A DNA stretch of 64,000 nucleotides. Source: Bradyrhizobium lupini (GTDB taxonomy: Bacteria > Pseudomonadota > Alphaproteobacteria > Rhizobiales > Xanthobacteraceae). The stretch is from assembly GCF_040939785.1 (NCBI RefSeq), contig NZ_CP162553.1, positions 1,922,001 to 1,986,000 of the forward strand, in the 5' to 3' direction. The notes under the pieces are model-generated. The model saw only the letters and a list, made by a program, of their open reading frames with translations, was not told where the DNA came from and did no database searches. The stretch's first letter is position 1. Every line of letters begins with the position of its first letter. Position numbers and translations under genes: made by a program. Shown here piece by piece: positions 35,264 to 45,900 of this stretch.

Positions 35264-35674
35264 TTACGTCGCGATCGCGGTGTCGGTCGGGCGAACCGGC
35301 TGCGGGCGGCCGTGCTCGTCGATCGAGACGTAGGTGAAGTTGCCGTCGGTGACGAGGAACGGTTGCTGCTCGCCGCGGCGCAGCGCCCATGCTTCCAGAT
35401 GCACGGTGATGGAGGTGCGCCCGACGCGAACGAGGTGGGCGTGGACCGAAACGAGATCGCCGACATAGACGGCCTTGCGGAAATTCATCGCCTCGATGGC
35501 GACAGTCACGGTGCGCGACTTCGCGACCTTTGACGCAAACACGCCGCCGCCGACATCCATCTGGCTGAGCAGCCAACCGCCGAAGATGTCGCCGTTTGCG
35601 TTGGTGTCGGCCGGCATCGCCAGCGTGCGAATGCAGAGATCGCCGCCCGGCCCGGCATCGGCTTGCCCGTTCAT
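35264..35674 (-). CDS. Acyl-CoA thioesterase, YciA-like hotdog
   Basis: A 136-residue hotdog-fold thioesterase. The YciA/BACH signature MPADTNANGDIFGGW is at residues 20-34, followed by the central helix (LLSQMDVGGGVFASK) and the RTVTVAIEAMNF strand. These enzymes hydrolyse acyl-CoA to free CoA and fatty acid. It lies 51 bases after the fadJ stop on the same strand and probably belongs to the beta-oxidation operon, where it could release CoA during overflow. Confidence 0.88.
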   Translation of the reverse strand: MNGQADAGPGGDLCIRTLAMPADTNANGDIFGGWLLSQMDVGGGVFASKVAKSRTVTVAIEAMNFRKAVYVGDLVSVHAHLVRVGRTSITVHLEAWALRRGEQQPFLVTDGNFTYVSIDEHGRPQPVRPTDTAIAT

Positions 35675-35725
35675 GCCGCTCCCGCTTGAAGATTGCTCAC
35701 TTGAATCTCGCTCACCTGAAACTGC

Positions 35726-37828
35726 TCACTTGAAAGTATCCCAGCCCGGATCCGGCGCAAAGCGCTCGCCGAATCTTCCGGCCAGCGCGCGCAAGGTGGA
35801 TACGACATGATCGACGCCACGCGTGCGCGCATAATTCAACGGGCCGCCACGGAACGGTGCATAACCGGTGCCGAAGATCATGGCGCCGTCGACCATGTCG
35901 GCATCATCCACGATACCCTCGCGAAGCGCCGCGACGCAGACGTTGGACATCGGCAGCACCAGGCGGTCGATCATCTGGTCGGTGACGCGCGGACCGGTCT
36001 CGGGCAACGGCGCCTTCTCGGCCTTGCCGTCACGCCAGACGTAAAAGCCCTTGCCGGTCTTGCGGCCGAGTTCGCCCTTGGCGACCTTCTCGCGGAGCCA
36101 GGCCGGCGTCGGCGGCAGCAGATCGCCGAACTTGGCGCGCAGCATGTCGCCGACATCGAGACAAATGTCGAGCCCGACCTGGTCGGCCAGTTCGATCGGC
36201 CCCATCGGCATGCCGAACTGCTCCGCGGCGGCGTCGATCAGGCGCTGGTCGATCTTCTCGTCCAGCATCACCATCGCTTCCAGCATGTAAGGCGTCAGCG
36301 CGCGGTTGACGAGGAAGCCCGGCGAGCTCTTCACCGGCAACGGCAGCCGATCGATCGCGCCGACGAAGGCGAGTGCCTCCTTCAGCACCTGCGTATCGTT
36401 ACCGTCATGGCTGACGACTTCGACCAGCTGCAACCGCGACACCGGGTTGAAGAAGTGAAGGCCGACCAGCCGCTCCGGCCGCGCCAGCGTGGTGCGCAAA
36501 TCCTGCAGCGGAATGCTCGACGTGTTGGTCGCGAGGATCGCGCCCGGCTTCATTCGCGGCTCGAGGCCGGCATAGACCTTCTGCTTGAGCTCGAGCTTCT
36601 CCGGGACCGCCTCGATGATGAGATCGGCGTTGCGGACGCCCTCCCCATCCATGTCAGGCATGAGGCGATCGAGCGCGTCGCGCACCTCGGTCGGCTTGCG
36701 GATGATCTTGCCGTAGAGCTCGGCGGCGCGCTTGACTGCGCCCGCGATCGGCTCCGCCTTCATGTCGGCGAGCGAGACGCGCACCCCCTGCCCCGCGCAC
36801 CAGGCCGCGATGTCGCCGCCCATGGCGCCCGCGCCGATGACGTGGGCATACCTGATCGTGTTGCCGGAGCCTGCCGCTTTCTTCATCTGCTCGCGCAGGA
36901 AGAACACGCGGATCAAGTTCTGCGCGGTCGGCGTCACCATCAGCTTGGCGAACGAGGCCTGCTCTGCCCCGAGCATCGCGGCCTTGCTGCCGCCATGGGT
37001 CTCCCAGAGATCGATCAAGGCATAGGGCGCCGGATAATGCTCGCGGGACGCGGCCTTCGCCGCCTCCGATCGCATCCGTTTGGCCAGCAGCCCGCGCACC
37101 GGGCCGAAATTCGCCGCACGCGTCAGAAAACCCGGCCGCGCCCGCTTGAGGCGGCCGAACAGCGCATCCTTGACGGCATTGCGAACGTGGCGCTCCTGCG
37201 TCACGGTATCGACGAGGCCGAGCGATCTGGCGCGGCGGGCATCGATGGTGCGGCCGGTCAGCATCAGGGCCATCGATTGTGTCGGATTGACCAGCGCAGT
37301 GAAACGCGCGGTGCCGCCGAGACCGGGATGTAGCCCCAGCATCACCTCAGGGAAGCCGAAGCGCGCGCCGTCGATGGCGATGCGCGATTGGCAGGCGAGC
37401 GCGACTTCGAGCCCGCCGCCGAGGCAGAAGCCGTGGATCACCGCGACCGTCGGCAGCTTCAGCACTTCAAGATGATCGACCACCGCATGGGCGGCGCGGA
37501 TCCGCGTCTCCACCATCCCGGCATCACTGGCGCCGCGAAATTCGTTGACGTCGGCGCCCGCGATGAAGCCGGACGGCTTTGCGGAGCGGATCACGAGGCC
37601 GGCAGGGCGCTCGGTCTCGATCGCCGCCAGCACGGCGTCGAACTCCTCCATCACCTCCGAGGACAGCGTGTTGGCGCTGGCGTCAGTGCGGTCAAACAGC
37701 AGCCAGGCGACACCGTCGGCGTCGCGCGTCAGCTTGAAGTGCTTGTAGGGACGATCGGCGGCGGGCTTGGGCCCGAGCTCCAGCACGCGGTCGCCGAGCG
37801 CGGTCATGATCCTGGAATCCATGGTCAT
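35726..37828 (-). CDS. fadJ: Bifunctional enoyl-CoA hydratase/3-hydroxyacyl-CoA dehydrogenase
   Basis: A 700-residue multifunctional beta-oxidation enzyme. The crotonase domain (about 20-270) shows GFIAGADVNEF, GFCLGGGLEVALACQ and the GLHPGLGGTAR loop. The NAD-binding domain has VIGAGAMGGDIAAWCAGQG and the HFFNPV segment with the catalytic His, followed by two 3HCDH C-terminal repeats to residue 700. It hydrates enoyl-CoA and oxidises the 3-hydroxyacyl-CoA formed. Start ATG 37828 overlaps the thiolase stop by 4 bases, consistent with a FadI/FadJ-type complex. Confidence 0.92.
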   Translation of the reverse strand: MTMDSRIMTALGDRVLELGPKPAADRPYKHFKLTRDADGVAWLLFDRTDASANTLSSEVMEEFDAVLAAIETERPAGLVIRSAKPSGFIAGADVNEFRGASDAGMVETRIRAAHAVVDHLEVLKLPTVAVIHGFCLGGGLEVALACQSRIAIDGARFGFPEVMLGLHPGLGGTARFTALVNPTQSMALMLTGRTIDARRARSLGLVDTVTQERHVRNAVKDALFGRLKRARPGFLTRAANFGPVRGLLAKRMRSEAAKAASREHYPAPYALIDLWETHGGSKAAMLGAEQASFAKLMVTPTAQNLIRVFFLREQMKKAAGSGNTIRYAHVIGAGAMGGDIAAWCAGQGVRVSLADMKAEPIAGAVKRAAELYGKIIRKPTEVRDALDRLMPDMDGEGVRNADLIIEAVPEKLELKQKVYAGLEPRMKPGAILATNTSSIPLQDLRTTLARPERLVGLHFFNPVSRLQLVEVVSHDGNDTQVLKEALAFVGAIDRLPLPVKSSPGFLVNRALTPYMLEAMVMLDEKIDQRLIDAAAEQFGMPMGPIELADQVGLDICLDVGDMLRAKFGDLLPPTPAWLREKVAKGELGRKTGKGFYVWRDGKAEKAPLPETGPRVTDQMIDRLVLPMSNVCVAALREGIVDDADMVDGAMIFGTGYAPFRGGPLNYARTRGVDHVVSTLRALAGRFGERFAPDPGWDTFK

Positions 37829-39108
37829 ACCGCCTCGATCAGCATGGCGCCGCCGAGCCCGCCGCCGATGCATTCGGTGGCAACGCCGCGCCGCGTGCCG
37901 AGCCGCTTCATGGTATTGACGAGATGCAGCACGATGCGATTGCCGGACGTGCCGACGGGATGCCCGAGCGAGATAGCGCCGCCATCGACGTTGAGTTTGT
38001 CGCGGTCGACCTCGCCGGCAGCGCCGTCCAGTCCCAAAATCTCGCGGCAGAACTTGTCGTCATTCCAGGCGGCGAGGCAGCCGAGCACTTGGGTGGCGAA
38101 CGCCTCGTTGAGCTCCCAGGTCTCGACGTCCTGGATGGTGAGATCATTGCGCTTCAGTAGCGGCGTCGCCGACATCACAGGACCGAGACCCATGATGCTT
38201 GGATCGAGTGCGGCCCAGTTGCTGTCGACGATGACGGCCTTCGGCGTCAGCTTGTGCCTGGCGACCGCTTCGTCGGACGCCAGGATCACCCAGGACGCGC
38301 CATCGGTGATCTGCGAGGAATTGCCGGCGGTGACCTGGCCCCAGGGACGCTCGAACACGGGCCGGAGTTTTGCGAGCCTCTCGGCCGTCGAGTCCGGACG
38401 CACGCCATCATCATGGTCGAAGAATTTTCCGTCGCGGGAGAACGCGGTTTCGACTTCGCCCTTGAGAAAACCTTCCGCCTGCGCATGCGCGAGCCGGCGA
38501 TGGCTCTCGGCGGCATAGGCATCGGACTGCGCACGGGTGATGCCGAAGAGATGGCCGACGACTTCGGCCGTCTGGCCCATGTTGAGATCGGTAATAGGAT
38601 CGGTCAGCCCGCGCTCGAGGCCGATGATCGGTTTGAGATAGCGCGGCCGCAGCTTGAAGGCCGCGGCAAGCTTCGCGGCGACGCCCTTGGCGGTGGCGAG
38701 GCCGGCGAACCAGCGCACGCCGGAATTGGGCCAGACCAGCGGCGCGTGGCTCAAGGCCTCGGTGCCGCCGGCCAGGATCATGTCGGCATGGCCCTCGCGG
38801 ATGTAGCGGTACGCGGTGTCGATCGACTGCATGCCGGATCCGCAATTGATCTGAACGGTGAAGGCGACCATGTCCTCGCCCATGCCGAGCCGGAGCGCGG
38901 CGACGCGAGCCGGGTTCATTTCGTCCGCGATCACGTTGACGCAGCCGAGGATGACCTGGTCGAAGGTATCAGGCGAAAACGGCTGACGCGCCAGCAGTGG
39001 CCGGCCGCATTGCACGGCGAGATCGACCGGCGTGAACGGCCCCGGCCCCGAACGCGCCTTCAAAAACGGCGTCCGACTGCCGTCGACGATGAAAACCGGT
39101 CGTGCCAT
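37825..39108 (-). CDS. fadI: Acetyl-CoA acyltransferase (thiolase)
   Basis: A 427-residue thiolase catalysing the last step of beta-oxidation, cleavage of 3-ketoacyl-CoA by CoA. The nucleophile Cys89 is in INCGSGMQSID, the GHPVG motif is near residue 365, and the second active-site Cys is in ECIGGG near the C-terminus. Length fits the FadI (trifunctional-complex) type more than the shorter FadA. It is translationally coupled at both ends: its start overlaps the FadE stop by one base and its stop overlaps the fadJ start by 4. Confidence 0.88.
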   Translation of the reverse strand: MARPVFIVDGSRTPFLKARSGPGPFTPVDLAVQCGRPLLARQPFSPDTFDQVILGCVNVIADEMNPARVAALRLGMGEDMVAFTVQINCGSGMQSIDTAYRYIREGHADMILAGGTEALSHAPLVWPNSGVRWFAGLATAKGVAAKLAAAFKLRPRYLKPIIGLERGLTDPITDLNMGQTAEVVGHLFGITRAQSDAYAAESHRRLAHAQAEGFLKGEVETAFSRDGKFFDHDDGVRPDSTAERLAKLRPVFERPWGQVTAGNSSQITDGASWVILASDEAVARHKLTPKAVIVDSNWAALDPSIMGLGPVMSATPLLKRNDLTIQDVETWELNEAFATQVLGCLAAWNDDKFCREILGLDGAAGEVDRDKLNVDGGAISLGHPVGTSGNRIVLHLVNTMKRLGTRRGVATECIGGGLGGAMLIEAV

Positions 39109-41375
39109 CAGCTCGCCGCCCTCTGTTCACCGAGTTCCTGGAAGAACTGATGCACGTCGCCGGTTTTCTTGTAAATCGGCGACAGCGCCTCCGGCGCAAA
39201 ATCGTCGACCTCGATCACCTTTGTAACGGCTTCGCGGGCCGCGGCCAGCTGCTCGCCCTCCGCCTGCGTGATCACACCCTTGGCCACCGCATCCTTCCAG
39301 TCGCTCAGATGAGCCGCGCGCATGCGCCTGGCGATGGCGTCCGTACCTGCGATCAGGTTGAACGCGCGCTCCAGCCGGGCGAAGCCGCCATCGTCGTCGA
39401 CATAAGCGAGATCGGGCGTGAGGCGGTCGCGCGCGGCCGACGGCTCCAGCACGAGGCTCGCGCATTGATGCACGACCCGGTCGGAGGGACCCAGCACGCG
39501 GGCGCCGAAGGGCTGGACCACGAATTTGAGGATGCCTGCGACGAAGCGGTTCGGCAGATTGGCGAGAATCTCGGCAAGCCGGTTCTCGATGGTCCGAAAG
39601 CCCGTCGCCATGCACCATTCGAGCGCGGCAAAATCCTCCTTCTGCCGGCCCTCGTCCTGCCAGCGCTTCAGCGCGGCAGAGAGCAGATACAGCTCGGACA
39701 GGATGTCGCCGAAGCGCGCCGACAGCATCTCTTTGCGCTTGAGCGCGCCGCCGAGCGTCAACAGCGCCATATCGGCGCAGAGGGCAAAAGCCGCCGAGTA
39801 GCGCGAGAGCTGACGATAGAATGGTCTGGCGTCACCCGCATCGGGTGCAAGCGCGAAGACACCAAAGCTCCAGCTCCGGCCGAACGCGCGCAAGAGTGTC
39901 TCGAAGCTGTGGCCGACATGTTTCCAGAACACCTTGTCGAAGGCGGTGAGCCCGCGCTCGCGATCGGCATCGGCAAGCGCATTCATCTCGTCGAGCAGAT
40001 AGGGATGGGCGCGGATGGCGCCCTGTCCGAACACGATGAGATTGCGGGTGAGGATATTGGCGCCCTCGACGGTGATGCCGACCGGAACGGCGCGGTGGAG
40101 ATTGCCGAGATAGTTTTGCGGACCGTCGATCACGGCCTTGCCGCCATGGATGTCCATAGCGTCGTCGACCGCGGTGCGCATCCGCTCGGTCGCGTGCAGC
40201 TTCATGATGCCCGAGATGACGGCGGGATGGATCCCGGTATTCAGTGCCGCGCAGGTCAGCCGTCGCGCCGCGTCGAGCTGATAGGCAGTGGCGACAATGC
40301 GGGCGAGCGGCTCCTCGACGCCCTCGAATTTGGAGATGGAGATGCCGAACTGCTCGCGGATGCGGGCATAGGCGCCGGTGGTGCGGGCGGCATAGGCGGC
40401 GCCGGCGGCGGAGAGCGACGGCAACGAGATGCCGCGGCCGGCGGCGAGCGCCGTCATCAGCATCTTCCAGCCCTGCCCCAGCCGCGCCTGGCCGCCGATG
40501 ACGTAGTCGAGCGGAATGAAAACGTCGCGGCCCCAGTTCGGACCGTTCTGGAAGACCTGCATCGAGGGCAAATGGCGTTTGCCGATTTCGACGCCGGGAA
40601 GATTGGTCGGGATCAGCGCCACGCTGATGCCGAGCTCTTCCTGGTCGCCGACGAGATGATCGGGATCATAGGCCTTGAAGGCGAGGCCAAGCAGCGTCGC
40701 GACGGGGCCGAGCGTGATGTAGCGCTTGTGCCAGTTGAGCTTCAGGCCCAGCACCTCCTGGCCCTCGAAGGTGTCTTTGCAGATGATGCCGGTGTCGACC
40801 ATCGAGGCGGCATCAGAGCCGGCCTCGGGGCTGGTGAGGCCGAAGCAGGGAATGTCGCGGCCATCGGCAAGACGCGGCAGCCAGCGCTGCTGCTGCTCCT
40901 TCGTGCCGAAGTGCATCAGGAGCTCGCCGGGGCCCAACGAGTTCGGCACCATCACCGTCACCGCGGCGGCGATCGAGCGGGTCGATATCTTGCGCACCAC
41001 TTCCGAATGCGCATAGGGCGAGAAGCCGAGGCCGCCGAACTCCTTCGGAATGATCATGCCGAAGAATTTTTCGCGCTTGACGAAGTGCCAGACATCGGGC
41101 GGCAGGTCGCGCCATTCCCAAAAGATCTTCCACTCGTCGAGCATGGCGCAAAGCTCGTCGACGGGGCCGTTGAGGAAGGCCCGCTCCTCTTCGGTCAGCG
41201 TTGCCTGCGGGACCTTCAGCAGCTTCGACCAATCGGGGTTGCCGGTGAAGAGATCGGCGTCCCACCAGACGTCGCCGGCCTCCAGCGCCTCGCGCTCGGT
41301 GTCCGACATCGCCGGCAGCACGCCGCGCGCCCAGGAGAAAATCGGCTTGGTCAGGGTGTCGCGGCGGAAGCTCAT
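39108..41375 (-). CDS. fadE: Acyl-CoA dehydrogenase, FadE type (DUF1974)
   Basis: A 755-residue acyl-CoA dehydrogenase, about twice the size of ordinary ones because of a C-terminal DUF1974 domain (about 480-740), as in E. coli FadE. Core motifs: CFGLTSPEAGSDAASM near 180, RYITLGPVATLLGLAFK, and the helix ending YLGNLHRAVPVGITVEGANI. It introduces the 2,3 double bond into acyl-CoA and passes electrons to electron-transfer flavoprotein. It starts the fadE-fadI-fadJ operon; ATG 41375 is used in place of the longer ORF start. Confidence 0.92.
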   Translation of the reverse strand: MSFRRDTLTKPIFSWARGVLPAMSDTEREALEAGDVWWDADLFTGNPDWSKLLKVPQATLTEEERAFLNGPVDELCAMLDEWKIFWEWRDLPPDVWHFVKREKFFGMIIPKEFGGLGFSPYAHSEVVRKISTRSIAAAVTVMVPNSLGPGELLMHFGTKEQQQRWLPRLADGRDIPCFGLTSPEAGSDAASMVDTGIICKDTFEGQEVLGLKLNWHKRYITLGPVATLLGLAFKAYDPDHLVGDQEELGISVALIPTNLPGVEIGKRHLPSMQVFQNGPNWGRDVFIPLDYVIGGQARLGQGWKMLMTALAAGRGISLPSLSAAGAAYAARTTGAYARIREQFGISISKFEGVEEPLARIVATAYQLDAARRLTCAALNTGIHPAVISGIMKLHATERMRTAVDDAMDIHGGKAVIDGPQNYLGNLHRAVPVGITVEGANILTRNLIVFGQGAIRAHPYLLDEMNALADADRERGLTAFDKVFWKHVGHSFETLLRAFGRSWSFGVFALAPDAGDARPFYRQLSRYSAAFALCADMALLTLGGALKRKEMLSARFGDILSELYLLSAALKRWQDEGRQKEDFAALEWCMATGFRTIENRLAEILANLPNRFVAGILKFVVQPFGARVLGPSDRVVHQCASLVLEPSAARDRLTPDLAYVDDDGGFARLERAFNLIAGTDAIARRMRAAHLSDWKDAVAKGVITQAEGEQLAAAREAVTKVIEVDDFAPEALSPIYKKTGDVHQFFQELGEQRAAS

Positions 41376-41551
41376 GGCGGACCTCATGCATCGGCGCGGT
41401 GATCGGGCATTTTAGCGGAAAGTGGCCGGCGGCGGTGAAGACTTCGCCTGCGGAAAGACGCGAATTGACGCGGCCGGGCAGCCGCCCAGGGGCCATAACG
41501 GCCGAGGCGTGGTGGCAGTTCCGGGAGGGGATGGCTTCGCGGTCGGCCGGT

Positions 41552-42175
41552 CTAATCCGGCCGCGCCATCTCGAACATGTTTTCCGGCTTGATTTCGAAA
41601 TAATCCCCGCTGCGGCCGGCGCGTACGATCGGGCGGGCGGCGGCGGTCTGGTAGACGCCGTCCTTGATCATGGCCTTGTCGATGTGGACGGCAACGACCT
41701 CGCCGAGCGTCAGCCAGGCATTGGCTTCCTTGCCGTCGGCGCCCTTGAGGCGGACGATATCGGACACCTTGCATTCGAAGGCGACGGGACTCTCGCCGAC
41801 GCGCGGCACGTTGACGAGCCTGCCGGGCACGGCGGTGAGGCCCGCAACTTTGAACTCGTCGACCTCAGGGCCAACATGCGCCGCAGTCGCGTTCATGTGC
41901 CTGGCCAGGTCCATGGTGGCGAGGTTCCAGACGAACTCGCCGGTCTGCTGGATGTTTTCGACCGTGTCCTTCCAGTTGGTGGAGGAGAAGCCGATGATCG
42001 GGGGGACGTAGCAGAAAGCGTTGAAGAAGCTGTAGGGCGCGAGGTTGACGTGGCCGTTGGTGTCGCGCGACGAAATCCAGCCGATCGGCCGCGGCGCGAC
42101 GATGGCGTTGAAGGGATCGTGCTTGAGGCCGTGGCCCTTGGCGGGCTCGTAGAAGTGCAGGTCTTTGTCGGTCAC
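41552..42175 (-). CDS. Flavin reductase-like FMN-binding protein
   Basis: A 207-residue flavoprotein of the Flavin_Reduct family (split-barrel FMN-binding fold). The pattern FNAIVAPRPIGWISSRDTNG near 17-36, NLAPYSFFNAFCYVPPIIGF, and the later FECKVSDIVRL and TLGEVVAVHI segments identify it. It binds FMN and may reduce flavins with NAD(P)H or act on small substrates. The start is a GTG at 42175, with AAGGA about 8 bases upstream; the longer ORF runs into repeat B. It is downstream of TetR on the same strand, separated by that repeat. Confidence 0.85.
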   Translation of the reverse strand: MTDKDLHFYEPAKGHGLKHDPFNAIVAPRPIGWISSRDTNGHVNLAPYSFFNAFCYVPPIIGFSSTNWKDTVENIQQTGEFVWNLATMDLARHMNATAAHVGPEVDEFKVAGLTAVPGRLVNVPRVGESPVAFECKVSDIVRLKGADGKEANAWLTLGEVVAVHIDKAMIKDGVYQTAAARPIVRAGRSGDYFEIKPENMFEMARPD

Positions 42176-42190
42176 GCGCTGTTTCCTTCT

Positions 42191-42270
42191 CGTCATTGCG
42201 AGCGCAGCGAAGCAATCCAGAATCCCTCCGCAGAGACAGTCTGGATTGCTTCGCAAAGCTCGCAATGACG
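42191..42270. repeat. Dispersed palindromic repeat family B, copy 2
   Basis: An 80-bp element with inverted ends CGTCATTGCGAG and CTCGCAATGACG, and inner GCGAAGCAATCCAGA facing TCTGGATTGCTTCGC. It is nearly identical in plan to the copy at 23580-23665. Confidence 0.85.
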
Positions 42271-42353
42271 GAGTTTGTTGATCCGTCCTTGCCCGCCATC
42301 AGCCGTCATTCCGTGGCGGTCGGCCTGCTTATAGGAGGAAATCCGCCGCCGCG

Positions 42354-42954
42354 TCAGTGGCGCGGGGACAATCCCGCGATGACGAAATCGATCATCTGGT
42401 CGATGGTCGGGCCCGGCTTGGTAGCGCACTGGGCGATCATCTGGGGGTGGAAAAAAGCGCATCATCGCGGTGCAGGCGCACAGCGCAGCCAGTTGCAGGT
42501 CCGGCGCCTCGAACTCGCCGGAAGCCACGCCTTGCGTGATCATCTGGCCGATGACCCCGGCAATGCACTCCATGTGGTTGACGCAGACGTCCCAGTCCTC
42601 CTGCATCGCGATCTCGACCATCTCGTGCAGCTTATTGTCGCCGACATAGCGCTCGGTGTTCATGCGATTGATGGTGGTGAGCAGCTCACGGAATCGCGGC
42701 AGTACCGGACCGGGCCTGGCCACGATCCGCTGCGCTTCCAGCTCGACCTCGCCCATCAGCGAACGGGCCACCGCCTGATGGATCGCCTTCTTCGATTCGA
42801 AGAAGCGATAGACGTTGGCGGGGCTCATCTTGAGCTCCTTGGCGATGTCGCCGACCGTGGTCTTGAGATAGCCGATCTGGCGGAACAGCCTCTCGGCCAC
42901 CTCGAGAATGCGTTCCCGGGTGTCGCCTTCGATATGTTCCGAAACCAGTGTCAT
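42354..42954 (-). CDS. TetR-family regulator, C-terminus altered by a homopolymer frameshift
   Basis: TetR regulator with a normal helix-turn-helix at residues about 12-58 (VGDIAKELKMSPANVYRFFESK). The ligand-binding domain reads well to LCACTAMMRFF. At 42451-42456 there are six A (T on the coding strand). With five, the frame continues FHPQMIAQCATKPGPTIDQ and stops at 42354, giving 199 residues; with six, it runs on through repeat B to 42193. The repaired version is the likely real protein. It is the last gene of the MFP-RND operon and probably represses it. Confidence 0.8.
42451..42456 (-). other. Homopolymer A6, likely frameshift in the TetR gene
   Basis: Removing one base from this run restores a typical TetR ending (IDQMIDFVIAGLSPRH then stop at 42354-42356). 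As given, the reading frame crosses the stop and translates repeat family B, which is non-coding elsewhere in the window. Confidence 0.75.
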
Positions 42955-42988
42955 CTGTCAGACTCGTCAATCAGCAGTTCATCTTCAC

Positions 42989-45900
42989 TTATTCAGCCGC
43001 CTCAGCAAGCGGAATTGCGTTCTGGTCATCGCTCCCATGCTGCGGCGCGGCAGGCTGCTCGGGCGTGCCCGCCTCATCCAGGCTCTTGCGGAACCAGAGG
43101 GCGTAGAGGCCCGGCAGGTACAGCAGCGTCAGGAAGGTCGCGACGAACAAGCCGCCCATGATGGTGATCGCCATCGGCCCCCAGAACGCCGACCGCGACA
43201 GCGGGATCATGGCGAGGATGGCGGCAAGCGCCGTCAGCACCACCGGACGGGCGCGGCGGACGGTGGCCTCCACGATCGCCTCGCGGCGGGTCAGGCCGTG
43301 CGAGACGTCGGTCTCGATCTGATCCACCAGGATCACGGCGTTACGCATGATCATGCCGGCGAGCGCGATCAGGCCGAGCAGCGCCACGAAGCCGAACGGG
43401 GCGTTGGCGATGTTGAGCCCGAACGAGGCGCCGACGATGCCGAGCGGCGCAGTCAGAAACACCAGGATCAGGCGCGAGAAGCTCTGCAGCTGGAACATCA
43501 GCAGCGTCAGCATCACCATGACCATCAGCGGGAAGAGAATGAAGATCGAGGCGTTGCCCTTGGCGGATTCCTCGAACGCGCCGCCCGCCTCGATGCGGTA
43601 GGCCGGCTCCAGGTTGTCCTTGATCGCCTTCAGCTTCGGCGCGATCTGGCCGGTGACGTCGGGCGCCTGCACGCCGTCGACGACGTCGGAGCGCACGGTG
43701 ATCGCCATGTCGCGGTTACGCCGCCACATGATCGGTTCCTCGTGCGCATACTCGATCTTGGCGATCTGCTGCAGCGGCACGGCCACGCCGTTGCGCGAGG
43801 TGATGGTGAGATCGCCGACCGCGCCGAGGTCGAGCCGCTCGGACGAGACGGCGCGCGCGACCACGCCGACCTTTTCGATGCCGTCGCGCACGGTCGTCAC
43901 CTGCGAGCCCGAGATCAGCATCGACAGCGCCTGCGACACGTCCTGCGGGGTCAGGCCCATGGCGCGTGCGCGATCCTGGTCGACGACGAGCTTGAGGTAA
44001 GGCGACTGCTCGTTCCAATCGAGCTGGACGTCCTTGACGCTCTTGTTCTGCCGCATGACGTCGCGGACTTGGTAGGCGATCTCGCGCACCTTGTTGGCGT
44101 CGGGTCCGATGACGCGAAACTGCACGGGAAAACCAACCGGGGGACCGAAATTGAAGCGGTCGACGCGCACGCGGGCCTCGTTGAGCGCGCCGTCGGCAAC
44201 GGCGTGTTCAAGCTTGGCCTTGATGCGCTCGCGCGCCTCGACGCCCTTTGCGACGATGACGATTTCGGCAAAAGCCTCGTTCGGAAGCTGCGGATTGAGG
44301 CCGAGCCAGAAGCGCGGCGAGCCCTGTCCGACATAGGCCGTGTAGGTCTCGATGTCCTTGTCGTCCTTGAGCATGGTCTCGGCCTTCTTCACCGCCTTTT
44401 CGGTGACGTTGAAGGCGGTGCCCTCGGGCAGGCGAAGCTGGAGGAACAGCTCGGGACGCTCGGACAGCGGGAAGAACTGCTGCTGGACGTGGCCGAAGCC
44501 GACGATCGAGGCGATGAAGACGCCGACGGTCGCGACCACCACGGTGATGCGGTGGTTGACGCACCACTGCACGATGGCGCGCAGGCCCCGATACATGCGG
44601 GTCTCGTAGACCGCGTGCGGATCGTGATGGTGGTGCACCTTGATGTTGGGCAGCAGCATGACGCCGATATAGGGCGTGAAGATCACCGCCACGAACCAGG
44701 ACGCGACCAGCGCGATCGCCACGATCCAGAAGATGCTGCCGGCATATTCGCCGACCGCGGAATTGGCAAAGCCGATGGGGAGGAAGCCAGCGGCCGTGAC
44801 CAGCGTTCCCGTGAGCATCGGAAACGCAGTGGATTCCCAGGCAAAGGACGCCGCACGCATGCGGTCCCAGCCCTGCTCCATCTTCACCACCATCATCTCG
44901 ACGGCAATGATGGCGTCATCCACCAGCAGGCCGAGCGCGATGATCAGCGCACCGAGCGTGATGCGGTGCAGGTCGAGCGACATCGTGTTCATGACGACGA
45001 AGACGATGCCGAGCACCAGGGGCACCGACAATGCGACCACGATGCCGGTGCGCCAGCCAAGCGCCAGGAACGACACGAACAGCACGATGACGAGGGCTTC
45101 CATGAAAGAGTGTACGAACTCGCCGACCGCGTGCTCGACCACCTTGGGCTGGTCGGCGATCAGTTTGACGTCGACGCCCTGCGGCACCGCCTTCATGAAT
45201 TCAGCCGTCGCCTTCTCGACCTCCTTGCCGAGATCGAGGATGTTCGCGCCCTTGGCGGTGACGACGCCGATGCCGATCGCGGCCTTGCCTTCCTGGCGCA
45301 CGATGAAGCTCGGCGGGTCGACATAGCCATGGGTGACGGTGGCGATGTCGCCGAGGCGGAACACGCGGCCGTTGCTCTCGACCGGGGTTTCGGCGACGGC
45401 CTTGGCGCCGTCGAGCGCACCGGTGACGCGCAGCGGCACGCGCTGCGACGAGGTCTCGACCGTGCCGGCCGGCGTCACGTTGTTCTGCTTGGCGAGCGAA
45501 TCGAACAGCGCCTGCGGCGTGATGCCGAGCGTGGCGAGCTTGGCATGGCTGAACTCGACGAAGATGCGCTCATCCTGGTTGCCGTAAACGTCGACCTTGG
45601 TCACGCCCGGCACCTTCAGAAGGCGCTGACGGAAACCTTCCGAGACCTTCTTGAGCTGGGCGTAGTCGGCGCCGTCGCCCGTCATCATGTAGAGGATGGA
45701 ATCGACGTCGGAGAACTCGTCGTTGACGACGGGCCCGAGAATCCCGGCGGGCAGCTGGCCCTGCACGTCGACCAGCTTCTTGCGCAGCAGATAAAAGAGA
45801 TACGGCACGTCCTTCGGCGGCGTAGAATCGCGGAAGGTCACCTGGAGCGCAGTGAATCCGGGCTTGGAATAGGTCTGCACCTTCTCGAAGTAGGGCAGCT

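Noticed and set aside
35807..37333. A 508-codon open frame opposite fadJ
   Set aside because: Antisense shadow of a complete enzyme.
39102..41402. A 766-codon open frame opposite fadE
   Set aside because: Same reason: low-complexity antisense of a complete, recognisable FadE.
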